Positions 28,401 to 39,195 of a stretch of DNA of 64,000 nucleotides are shown in pieces. Positions within the stretch are counted from its first letter, which is position 1. Each line of letters starts with the position of its first letter. Location of the stretch: contig VYZB01000026.1 in the NCBI GenBank assembly GCA_013397455.1, positions 2,499,067 through 2,563,066 of the forward strand, given 5' to 3'. Source of the stretch: Crotophaga sulcirostris. Its lineage: Eukaryota; Chordata; Aves; Cuculiformes; Crotophagidae. Position numbers and translations under genes: made by a program. The notes below the pieces were generated by a model that saw nothing but the letters and a program-made list of their open reading frames with translations, was not told the DNA's origin and did not search any database.

Positions 28401-30969
28401 CTGCAACTCCTGTATAGATAGAGGATTTAAAATTACTCTAGATGTTTATGTCAAGTGTCCCCACTCCTACTCATTTTTCTGGACAGAAATCCTGCAAGTC
28501 TTGCATGAGACACTAAATTCTCAAGCCTTGTTTAACACTGGTCAGGAATATATTTAATGTACTGTGAAAGCAGTTGAGAGTGCATAAAACTTTTAGTTTG
28601 CTTCCTAAGATGAAAAGGGAAGAAGCACGTTTTCCTCCAAGTGGCTAGTACTGCACCAACAGCCCTGCCTGAATAACAAGTCTACTGACTACCATGGATG
28701 AGGTGTAGAAGATGACCAGTTCCTCTCACAAGACCTATTTGTGTTAAGAAAGTATTAAATATCGACTGTATTAAATCCAACCTCCCACATGAGTGCTACA
28801 AACACTTGACTATAAAATCAACCTGACTCAACTTCCCTTCCTGTGGTAAGAGATATGTACAGGGTTTTTTTGTGTAAATCAGTCCCAGGAACAGAGACCT
28901 TTAGGCGGACTGCAATGGAGGTATCAGGGCATTTGTACTTGATATTCAAAAAAAGAAGCTTGAGTTTCTAGTCTAAATCAAGAATACATATTTGAACCAC
29001 AGTGTCCCATATCTGAAAAGAGTGCCCTCGACGCTGGTTACCTTAAGGCAAAGAAGCAGCTCTCTTTGTCTTTGATCTGAGCACTGGAAACCAAACAAAC
29101 TTTCCTGTTTAAATTGAGACAGGAAAAGACTTCCCAAGTCATGTGTGATTTGGATGAATCATCTATGCAAATTTGCTGGAAAATTACCAAGCATCTTATC
29201 CTGGTGTATCAAATGAAATTATTTCCTTGCCAGGTTGCCTTGTTTCCTGTACTGGTATTTTCTGCTCCCTCTGGGAGCAATGACAGGGATAACCAGTGAC
29301 CAGACTCCTAGGGGAAAAAAAGAGATTCTGAAATCTTAAAAATTCAGATCACTCAGACTGTCACTAGGAAGTCTTGCTTGCAAAGTGTCTTTGTGTCTTT
29401 CAGATGAGGGCATCCGCCAAGCTAGCCTAGATTTTTTTTTCCCCTTGTGGTTCTTTTGAAGTGAAATCAATGCATCAGCAGAGGAAATCTTTATTCTACT
29501 TCTATAATAGCTCTTTACAGACTGACACACAAACAGTGGTCAAAATTACCTTGCCTTTATTCTTACATGGTTATGTGTTCCCTGCTACCACACAATACAC
29601 TTTTCTATCAGTATTCTTAAATCAGTACTTATCAAATAAACATTATTGATTCGAAAAGCAGTATGTAGGTGCAAAAATAGGTCAGAACATTTCAAGTAAG
29701 AGATAGAAGTGTGAAATTTATTAGAGTATATTTAGTATAAGTATCTGAAGACAATGAATAGGAAAAGAAGATTGAGAAAATCTAAGAAAAAATTAAAACC
29801 ATGTTTCAGATAGAACTCTGATTTAGATGTATAGCTACAACTATTTTCCCTAAGACAATTATTTTACAGTCATATTTTCATGTCTTACATAAATGCTGCT
29901 TTGCTTTCTCTTTAGTTTGGAAGCAGCATGTCAGGACAATATTGGCGTATTGACAGGAATGATGATATCACACTTAATTACATTTGTAGAACTCAGATGT
30001 GAGATCAAAGGAAATGCACAAGTAAATTACTTGCTCTACAGTAGCAGCCTAATTTTACAGGAGAAATAGCACAGTGAAGACACAAAGTCATGTCAAGCAC
30101 ACAAACCAATGCAAATACAAAAATTTCAGAGAAATAATAGTTTACAGTTCTGATAAGCACAGGTTTTTTTGTAATAGTAACCAATAAAATAATCTGAGAC
30201 AGAAATGTAATTTAAAACTGATGATCTCCTTTGAATGTTGCAGTTCAAAGCATGAAATCTGTGCATCCCTGCACCCACTCTGTTTTGATATGACACCAGC
30301 TGGGTTGAGCTTTCTCTGAGTGAGCTGTCCTCATAATCCACTCAAATCAGTACAATCATAAAACAAATGAGGATTATCAACATCTACTAGAAAATTATGC
30401 AGCTTCTGTGGCTTCCAGGTTACCTTTTTATTTCAAATACAAATTCTGTTGGTTAAGCAGTTACTGCAGGACCCCTAATATATGAAGCTTAAAATTAATA
30501 TTTTCTGTGTTGTGATGTTGTGATGACCTAGCACTGAGAAGGTTCTATCCACCTCCTTTCTCTTGTAGGAAAAAAAGAGGTACATTATGTATAGGGATGT
30601 AGACAGAAGGAAGAGGTGTTACTGAAGTGTCCATGGTATGAGCAAAAGTCTCACTCATCTACTCAGTAAAAGCACTAAATCCATTCCCAGCAGCTTTTAT
30701 TCACGGCACCAAAGCAAGTCGGACTTCTCATGAACAAAAACCCTGTTCGGATCACACTGGCTGTGGTTATGCAATCATAGGTGGTAATACCAGATACCAA
30801 ACTCTCCTGGCACCACAACAGTCTCTCCCTCCTTGGTGGAGGAATCAGGAATTCACAGACAAGCAGTCTCAGTTTTCTGTGTTGCACCCTGTGAGGAGGA
30901 TGTCTTTCTGAGAGCATTATGGAGAGCAACTGCAGAGACAGGGTAGACCTCTGATTTAAGTTAAACATA
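25439..30969 (+). other. GRM5 intron, no recognised gene
   Basis: Unique intron sequence. An AT-only tract with TATA-type steps lies at about 25929-25975. Open frames up to 105 codons (26473-26790, minus strand) have no recognisable family. Confidence 0.72.
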
Positions 30970-31665
30970 GAGCCATAGAATCACAGAATAGTTTGTGTTG
31001 AAAGGGACTTTTAAAGGTCATCTAGTCCAAGCTTTCTGCCATGAGAAGGGACACCTTCAACTAGATCAGGTTGCTCAGAACTCAGTCCAACCTGACAGAA
31101 TCTCAGAATCACAGCATCACAGAATGACTTGAGTTGGAAGGGACCCAAAAGCATCAACTCCTATGCTTGCATAGGGCAATCCCAACATTCACACCATGTG
31201 TCTTAGTGCACTCTCCAAATGCTTCTTGAATATTGTTAGGCTTGGCACCATAACTGCTTCCTTGGGGAGCTGTTCCAGTGTTCCACCACCCTCTGGGTGA
31301 AGAACCTTTTGCTAATAACTGATCTAAACCACCCTTGGCACATCTTCCTTCCATTCTTCCAGTATCTACCACCACTCTGGGTAACGTGTGCCAGTGTTTC
31401 ACCACCCTTACTGTAAAAAATTTCTTCCTTATCTCTAGTCTAAATCTACCCTGTTTTAGTTTAAAACCATTACCCCTTGTCCTATCACAACACACCCTGC
31501 TAAAAAGTCTGTTCCCATCTTTCTATAATCCCCTTTAAGTACTGAAAGGTCACAAGTTCTCCCTGGAACCTTCTCTTCTCCAGGCTGAACAACCCCAACT
31601 CTTTCAGGCTTTCCTCACAGGAGAGGTGTTTCATCTCTCTGATAATTTTTGTGGCCCAGTCTCTC
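30970..31665 (-). mobile_element. CR1 LINE 3' fragment, antisense, interrupted by another CR1
   Basis: Read on the + strand the element starts with its 3' end (catagaatcacagaatag, aaggtcatctagtccaag). It breaks after tccaacctgac near 31096 and resumes near 31349 with the expected next CR1 segment (attcttccagtatctacc, tgccagtgtttcaccaccc, tttcttccttatctctag, accccttgtcctatcac, cttctcttctccaggctg). Its end near 31665 (tttttgtggcccagtctc) is where recognisable CR1 sequence stops, as in 5'-truncated copies. Confidence 0.93.
31097..31348 (-). mobile_element. Younger CR1 fragment nested inside an older CR1
   Basis: A second CR1 3' end sits inside the first. It begins with the repeated 8-base terminal units (agaatctcagaatcacagcatcacagaatg), then ttgagttggaagggaccc, gcttcttgaatattg, tgttccagtgttccaccacc and aagaaccttttgctaata, and ends near cttggcacatcttcc. 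Because it interrupts the outer element, it inserted later. Exact borders are uncertain by several bases because both partners are CR1. Confidence 0.85.
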
Positions 31666-34600
31666 ACACCTGATGGCACTGGTAAATGAATTATGGCCTG
31701 ATGAACAGTTCCCAGAACATGAGTGAGCTTCTAAATTGTAACTCCTGAAGATTACTGTAACAGGGAGGGAATTTGTACTTGGTTAACTAAAATTTCTCAG
31801 ACTCAGGTAGGCTTTAAAATAGAGGTGTCAGATTCCAGCCATTGCTGCAAAGACATTACTCTGCCCTCATTTGCCTTTGCAACCACTTTGTGTACAGGAA
31901 GGACTTTAAACCAGACAATAGGTATCTTTAGCTTCAGCAGCACTTCACTAGAAGAGATTCCAGATAAACTGTTATCCTGGTTGTATTTAATGAATCTTCA
32001 TGCTACTTTAAACTCATGCTCTCTCTTTGTATTTCTCATGTACACATTATACCCACAGACATGGGAACACACATTGAAAAATGTAGGAAGGCTAAAATCA
32101 AACAAATCTTAAGACTTCTTTTCTGATTGGCTGGTGATTTACTTTTACAGTTAATGAATACCTGTAAAAAACATCATGTTAACTCACAAAGCAGCTGTGT
32201 GGCAAAACCTTCCCTTTTACTAGAAAATTAAACTCATTGAAAAACTAAAAAAAAAAAAAAGAAATAACTAGTTTTTAAAGGTACCTGCCCAAATATAAAT
32301 TGACGTTTCATTTCCTTAACCATATGCCTTAGTGTCCTGCCTTAATCTGTCAAATGGAATAGATTTGACAGATCTATTGAATCATTGCTTTTTCTTGATT
32401 TTTTCCTGGTTGATAGAGCGTGTACTAAAATGAACATGATGTTCCTGGCGGATAAATTTTAAACTCAGCAATTCAATGTCTGCTAGGCATCCAGCCTTTT
32501 ACCTATTTAGCTGTATAAAACATTTCCATTAAAAGTGGTAGGAATATAATTATGCTTAGAAAAACAATACCAGAATTCCACCACTTTTCTGGTATTGTTC
32601 TTTCCCCTGTTTGCATTATACAAGGGCAACTGAGCATACTTACAGACATTTATATATACATTACATTTCAGGCATTACATTTCCATTTTGCTCATAGTAT
32701 TTCTATTTCTGGAAATGCCCGTTGACCAGCTATTCTCTTTAGCCAGTATGATCTGTCTGTGATAACTGGGTATCAATTGTTGGAAAGACATGCAGTACAA
32801 CTCCAATCTGTTTTTTCTCAAAAGGAATGAGAAAGTAATGAGGTGTGTCATCATAAAAGTGAACTGTATTTCAGAGTTACACAGCTTGCTGTGTCAAGCA
32901 CTGATCTACCTCTTGCCTACTGATTTTCCAGCCTTTTCTTTGTATCCAGTTTGGTGATAACAGAACAATGGAGCAACAGTAAGTACTGGATTGCACTTGC
33001 TTTTAGGAGATTTTTTGACCTGTTCATAGTAGGAGAATACATTTATCCAATAAAAATGGAACAGCATACTTCTGATTTCATACCACTTGATCATCATGAA
33101 ACAACTCCTGCTTTGCATTGCTGTGAGAAGATAAGAAATTAAATAATAAACATATTCTATGATAAACAGAACATATTTTTATGGAGAATAAGCAACAGCA
33201 TCAATTCTCACGGTTTTTTGTTGTCTTTTGTTTCAACTCATTAGAAATATTTACATAGCTTTTGACAGAGACAACTGAATAGGTAGTCACGGTCCAGAGG
33301 TCTCCCCTTTAACATATACAGGACAGGCACACCTAGCTCTTTATTTGACCTGGAGGCATATAAAGCTTTCAGTTACAGTCCAATTTATAAATTAGCACAT
33401 TTTTTCTCCAATATGTCTATGATCATGCTTTCCACATTTGTTACACAGAAAGTGAATCCAAGATTAAGAGTGTGATCTGGAGGAAAACTGAACTAATTAA
33501 TTGGTGTTACAAGCAGTCGGTGTCCTTCTGAGGCCACTAGCACAATCAGCAGCCTTGGACAGCTAACAAACCAGTGTGAGGGTGGAAATCCTAGATCTAC
33601 ATCTATGATTACATGATCTACATCTGTGAGTCTGAGCTCCACCCACCTGTGTCTGCTTCATTTTGGAACAGTGTTTTTGCTAGCCTATTCTGTGATGGTG
33701 TGATAGGTATAAAATCCAAGATGGAAAGATCTGGGGTAAAAGCATGTTTCCCCACATACACTGGCCTTGCTCGGTAGGAACTTGTACCTCCCAAACAGCA
33801 AGTCTGGCAACCACACCAAACAGGAGGTAACCTGTCCAAAACAGAGGGCTGGGACACAGCAATAGTCAAAGGGAAAAGAAATTCTGAAGTTAGTAACCAG
33901 CTATGTTGGGCTGTACAGAAAAAGGGCATAGAGTATTGTGCTATAAGAAAAAGCACAATGAGCATGAGAGCATTAGAAAGGGCCTGAGGAAAAATGTGCC
34001 TTGTCAGTACTGTTCCATGGACAAAAGACTGTAGAACTCCACACAGTAAAGCGCTACAGCCCAGTCAGGGTTGTAGTCGCTATAACAGAATTAAGAGCAG
34101 TATAATTGTGTTAAAACCCTCCCTGAGCACTGACAGCTGCAGTGAAGTTGAATTTCAAATTACATAGTTCTCACAGATCTACAGCAGAGCTCCTAAGTGA
34201 TGATCCAGCCGTTAAGGATGAGCCAGACTCTTAAGGGTGATTCAACGTGCCTGTGCAAAAGGAAATTGGTAAAGTTCTCCAAGTGTTCTCTAAGTGTCAA
34301 AGAAAACATATTTTGGGTTTTTTTTGGTTTGTTGTTTGCTTTTTTTTTTAATTTGTTTACTGTGTTCTCCTCCCCACTATTTGGAAAATCTCAGTTTCTG
34401 TTAGTCCGTGTAATTATGAGTTAATCTCTGGAGTCATTGTTTTGTGTTGTTCTGGTCAATGAATCAGAAACAAGAGAGGCCTCTGGAAGTAACAGAAATT
34501 CCTGCCAAGTGCCCACTGAGTTAAATTCCATGCAGAATTGTACATTGAAAACTCTCCTTAACCTCCACAGGTTGTATGGGAAAGTTATTCTTGCTGCTTC

Positions 34601-37475
34601 TAATTTAGCATCTGTTTCTGCACTACAGCAGTCCCTTCCACCCATGCAGTGTTTCATTTAAGTCAGTAGGACTGAGTCAGTATAAAGGTCTGTGATAACA
34701 GATTGCAGTGCAAAATTGAAACATGATTATATACCATATTAGTTTATGCAATATAGAAGAATAGAGAAGACTTGAAGAATGTCTCTGTTGGAAGTGAAAG
34801 ATCAAAAATGCACCACTGAGCTTAACTTATTTTTTCTAAAATTGGACAGTGGACATTTGGCACATGAAACAACCTTATAACAAAGCTTCTATGAAACATT
34901 TGAGACCCTCTGAAGCTAAAAACTGTGTTACTTTTAATGGTGTTAGGGAGAAGCAAAATTCAAAGGCTAACAAGTTGTAATTGCTTTTTGAAAAGAAGGC
35001 TGCCTAAAGTGAAGGTTATTTTGGTCCACTTACAGTGTGTTCTGCATTTTCTAGCTAAATTATAGAAAATTATATGCCATGATTTTCTTGCTGCCTTCAA
35101 CTAGCTTTATATGAATCTCACAGTTCATCTTTGTTATTTTGTTACATTGTACCAATTGTATTAAGTTTACAAAAATGTTCCCAAACACCCCAGTTTTCAG
35201 GTAATTAGCTTTCTGCAGAGACTAATGATGTGCATGCTATTTTCTTTAGTGCAAAGCTCTTCACAGGACCAATCTTCTGTATTTTCTTTGTCTCTGCTAC
35301 TTACAGTACTGAATAAAGTTTATGTTCTTTGAGGTCAATCTTGGGGGAGAATACATGAATTTATTATGAGAAATATCATGGAATAAAGTATTTTGCTTGC
35401 TACTTTATAATAAAAATAAACTGGTAATTAGGTCAAATCCTCCTGATTTAGTACATTCAAATCATTTTGTGATTCTTGGGCAGTGTACAGAAAGCAAAAG
35501 AAAACTTGAAACAGTTTGATCAGTCTAAATTAACTGTAATGTCAGTGCTTTGTAAAGGAGCATGGGAACCTCTATATTTAGAAAAAACTAAAGACAAATC
35601 TAATCATTAGAAACTGTCTTCACTGTGAGGAAAAACATGAAATATAATCTCTTTCAGCCTTCTTCCTCTGAACTCAAAGTTTTATTTCATGATCAATATT
35701 TATATAATCCCTGGCATGTTTTTCATAAAAATATGAAAAAGGAAATGCAAATAACATCAAATGGCAACCTCTGATATTATTTAAAAAATAAGCATAGTAC
35801 ACCATTATAACTTGTTGATTGCTTTAAGGAAAAGTCAGATAATAATACTTAAAACCACAGGGTAGTGAAAAAGTTTAGAATGGAGTTTGCTGCTTGAGTG
35901 ACCAATGAAAACACTGTGTACTGAGATTTATTTAAAGTGTTTGAGCCTAAAATGGTGGAAAAAAAAAAAGAGAGAAATTCAGGAAAAGTAAACTCATTGG
36001 TGAATAATGAATACAGTAGGTCCAAATGCAACTTCTGATTCAGAGAGTGGCTAAATGGTCAGTATCAGGAAATGAGTATAAATTAGAAATGGAAAGATAA
36101 ATGTATTCACAGTCATTTCTGGTAAACATCAGAGCAGCAGGATCCTCATATAATTTTGGTCCAACTCATTGTGTTATTGCCTATGTTTTTAGATATCTAC
36201 TCTCGTTTCTTTCTTTTTCAAGCATAGCCTGAGTTTTCTTAAAAGTTGGAACAGCTTTCTGCTTATTGGTATGCAAACAGGCACTCTGAATATGGGAATT
36301 TTAGACACAAAGTAAGATATTTTCTGTGTTCATTGCTTGCCAGCAGCCAACTCAAGTTAAGCATTTTTATTTCTGTTCCTAGTGTCTATGTGCTAGGAAT
36401 AAACACAAAGCACAGGGTGCATTTCTGTCCTTGGACTGCTTTGTTTCTATGTGCTAAGTCAAAATTGTAGGAGACAAGAGAGCCTGTACTCTTGTGTTTG
36501 ATGGACACAGGTGTCACAGGTTAGTATCCCATACTCAGTATTGAATGAACACACATATATATACAGACAGACACACAGAAATGTTGAAAGACTTAGAGTC
36601 CCTGATGGGAATGAGTAGAGCTATGCCCGGGTCTCAACTAAAAACTTCACCATTAATTATGGGAGATGCTCTGCAGCTCAGGGTTTCGTCACGTCTCTTG
36701 TCAAACTGATCTGCTCTGCTTAGGCTGCTTAATGTTTGTAAGACTGATTCAGGACTTGGAGAGAAGGAGGGAAGGAGGTTGAAGTGTCCTCCAGCTTTTT
36801 GTCACTGTCTTGTCGGATAGAAAGAGTTCATCTGGAAGCCTTTCCCAGTATTGTGGCAAGATTAGGATGAGGACAGTAGTCAGGCAGAGAAGCACAAAGC
36901 TGAGAAGACAGAAGTGCATCTAGAGCCTTAAGGGAAATCACTGAAGGACATGGTTGACTTACATCTCAATCCTTGGCTGGGGCTCTTTTCATCAGTGTTC
37001 ACAACTTGGGTGTCAGGTTGACAGCTTCTACACTAACAAATAAAAATAGTGAATGCATTGGTTTTTTACATAGTATTGTCTGGCCAGTGATCTTGTGCCT
37101 ATTTCTGTTCAACTTAGCCCTAATTTTAATGAGCTTTTCTTACCTCTAGACTGAGTTATTTCAACTCATTGTACACGGCATATAGCTGAGACCCAAAACC
37201 ATTCAGAAACCTTCAGTCTTCTGCTGCACATTTGGCACAGCAGCAGCAGCAGCTCAGCAGCCTGAAATCTCTAATCTGCTTCTTGCCCCATTTCCTACTA
37301 CTGCATCAAGGGCAAGTGAAGATCTGTAGTTGAGAGTGCATTGGCTTGCAAACCAATGTTACTCTTTGTCATGCTCTGAAGGCTCCTGAACTCAGGGTTC
37401 TTACCTCACTCTGCCTTTACTTCTGAGTCATACAAAAAGAATCACATTTTTTTAAATGCATTTGACTGCATTAAC
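31666..37475 (+). other. GRM5 intron, no recognised gene
   Basis: Unique intron sequence with a 14-A run (32247-32260), T-rich stretches near 34316-34352 and a (CAG)5 stretch at 37238-37252. The longest open frames (115 codons at 33618-33965, minus) are unrecognised and lie without any gene context. Confidence 0.72.
32531..32599. repeat. Overlapping inverted repeats able to form two alternative hairpins
   Basis: Arm aacaataccagaa (32563-32575) and its exact reverse complement ttctggtattgtt (32587-32599) form a 13-bp stem with an 11-base loop. The loop and the start of the right arm (ttccaccactttt, 32576-32588) also pair with aaaagtggtaggaa (32531-32544), 13 pairs with one bulged A. The two stems share 32587-32588 and the loop and would compete. 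No function is known. Confidence 0.85.
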
Positions 37476-37888
37476 CACAGAATCACAACATCACAGAATG
37501 GTTGAGTTTGGAAGGGATGTCTGGAGGTCATTTGGTCCAACACACTGCTCAAGCAGGGCAACCTAGAACTAGTCCAGTTGCGCAGGACTGTGTCCAGAAG
37601 GCTTTTGAATATCTCCAAGGATGAAGTCTACACAACCTCCCTGAGCAACCTGTTCCAGTGCTCAGTTATCCTCACAGCAAAAAAATGTTTCCTTATGTTC
37701 AGACAGCACCTCCTGTGCTTCCATTTGTGCTCATCGCCTCTGGTTGTGGCCCTAAGCGCCACTGAAAAGAGGTTACGTTTTCTTTGCGCCCTTCCTTTAG
37801 ATATTTACATACATTGGTAAGATTTTTCTTGAACCTTCTGTTCTCTAATCTAAATAATCCTAGCACTCTTAGCCTGTCCTCATTCTAG
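37476..37888 (-). mobile_element. CR1 LINE 3' fragment, antisense
   Basis: The + strand shows the reversed CR1 3' end: accacagaatcacaacatca, cagaatggttgagtttgg, aggtcatttggtccaacac, acctccctgagcaacctg, tgttccagtgctcag, and further in gaaccttctgttctctaat and agcctgtcctcattct. The copy is 5'-truncated and diverged from the 50 kb copy, suggesting another CR1 subfamily. Confidence 0.93.
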
Positions 37889-39024
37889 ACCTGTGAGGTA
37901 GTTGAGAAAATAGAGATTTTGCTTTGATTTTGGTTTCACTTGTGTTTTTTTTTCTGCTGGTAAATCTAACTTATCAAGGAATAGAGATAATTACGGAAGG
38001 CTATTTAAAAAATAATCAATTTCTTTTTCTGTAGAATATCGATTAATTTAACTAATAAATAAAATCTTTTTTTTATAGTATGAATTCTCCAGGCCAGGAG
38101 AATTCCAGATAGGTCTTTCAGTACGTATGCTGTTTCCAATAACTGGCATGGAGTAGAATGCATAAACTTGCTATATTAGGGATATATATCATGTTTAATT
38201 CACAATGAACTTGCTGGCTTAGTAGGGGAAAAAAGCGATATATGAAACCTGGATGTGCAACTCAGCTGACTCTGACATGAGGGTAGCAAGAAGGCGTCAG
38301 AGAGCAAGTCTCATTTGGAATCCATTCAAAATGAAACTGCTGAATGCTTTCATCCAATCCAGAAAAAACTCAATTACAAGAAGTGACATTATACAACATA
38401 ATAAAAGTTGTGTCAGCTCCAAATCCATGAAAGCTTGTTGACACAGGGAATGAGTCAAACTGATAGAACCATATGGTGAGAAGGAGTGTGTGAACAAGCC
38501 TCCTTGTCTTCCTTCCAGGGAAGATTGTGGTAGCATTCTTGACTGCAAATACATCTTATACCCTTTAAATCCATCCACGCAAATGCCATGCAGACAGGAT
38601 GAATGATGTTGAGTAAAACAAGGTGTTCTACGAAGGGAAGTCCTCAACATAGCTCTGCCACATATAAGTACAGCCAGTGCTTCCTAACATTGAGCAGGAT
38701 ATAATGTTTTTACTGTCACAAGGATCATTCACATAATTTGTCATAAACAACATGAATCACTGCACAGAAATTCACTTTCCCACAATGGAAATTCAATACA
38801 ATTTATTCAGTGCTAAAATAAATTGTGAAATAAAAAATATATATTGCCACCAGTTTTAGAGCAATCATGCTGAAAAGGCCATAAATTCACAGAAGATTAG
38901 ATTGTGCCTTTTCCTGAAGCCAACTGCAGTCTTTCTATTGACTTCACTTGGATTTGAATAGCTTCAGAGAAGAGGTAGGTCACCTAAAACACACGATTTT
39001 CCTCCAGTCAGGTAAATATTGATA
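37889..39024 (+). other. GRM5 intron between CR1 copies
   Basis: About 1.1 kb of unique sequence. It contains the 9-bp dyad at 38082-38105 and a 117-codon minus-strand open frame (38297-38650) that I do not recognise and do not call as a gene. Confidence 0.7.
38082..38105. repeat. 9-bp inverted repeat
   Basis: GAATTCTCC (38082-38090) and GGAGAATTC (38097-38105) are exact reverse complements around a 6-base centre (aggcca). It is a short dyad, possibly a chance event. Confidence 0.85.
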
Positions 39025-39195
39025 TCATAAAATCATAGAAGAGTTTAGGTTGGAAGGGACATTTAAAGGCCATCTGTCCAATTCCCCCTGGTATTAGCAG
39101 TGACAACTTCAACTACAGGTTACTCAAAGCCCTGTACCACCTGATCTTGAATGTGTCCAGGCACAAGGCATTTCCCACCTCTCTGGAACCTGTTC
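39025..39195 (-). mobile_element. Short CR1 3' fragment, antisense
   Basis: Reversed CR1 3' end: aaaatcatagaagagtttag, gttggaagggacatttaaag, gccatctgtccaattccc, cttgaatgtgtccaggcac and tctctggaacctgttc. After this the sequence no longer follows CR1. It is strongly truncated. Confidence 0.9.

Noticed and set aside
31154..31538. Open frames on both strands around 31.2-31.5 kb
   Set aside because: They lie entirely within the nested CR1 pair and are translations of the LINE 3' region.
33618..33965. 115-codon minus-strand open frame
   Set aside because: No known family, no supporting gene structure, and a second overlapping frame of similar quality on the same strand.
37238..37252. CAG repeat as a possible expansion locus
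   Set aside because: Only about five units, intronic and interrupted; nothing points to instability.
38297..38650. 117-codon minus-strand open frame
   Set aside because: It has no recognisable domain, no splice or promoter context and an unusual low-complexity Leu/Ser/Phe composition. A frame of this length is expected by chance in 64 kb.
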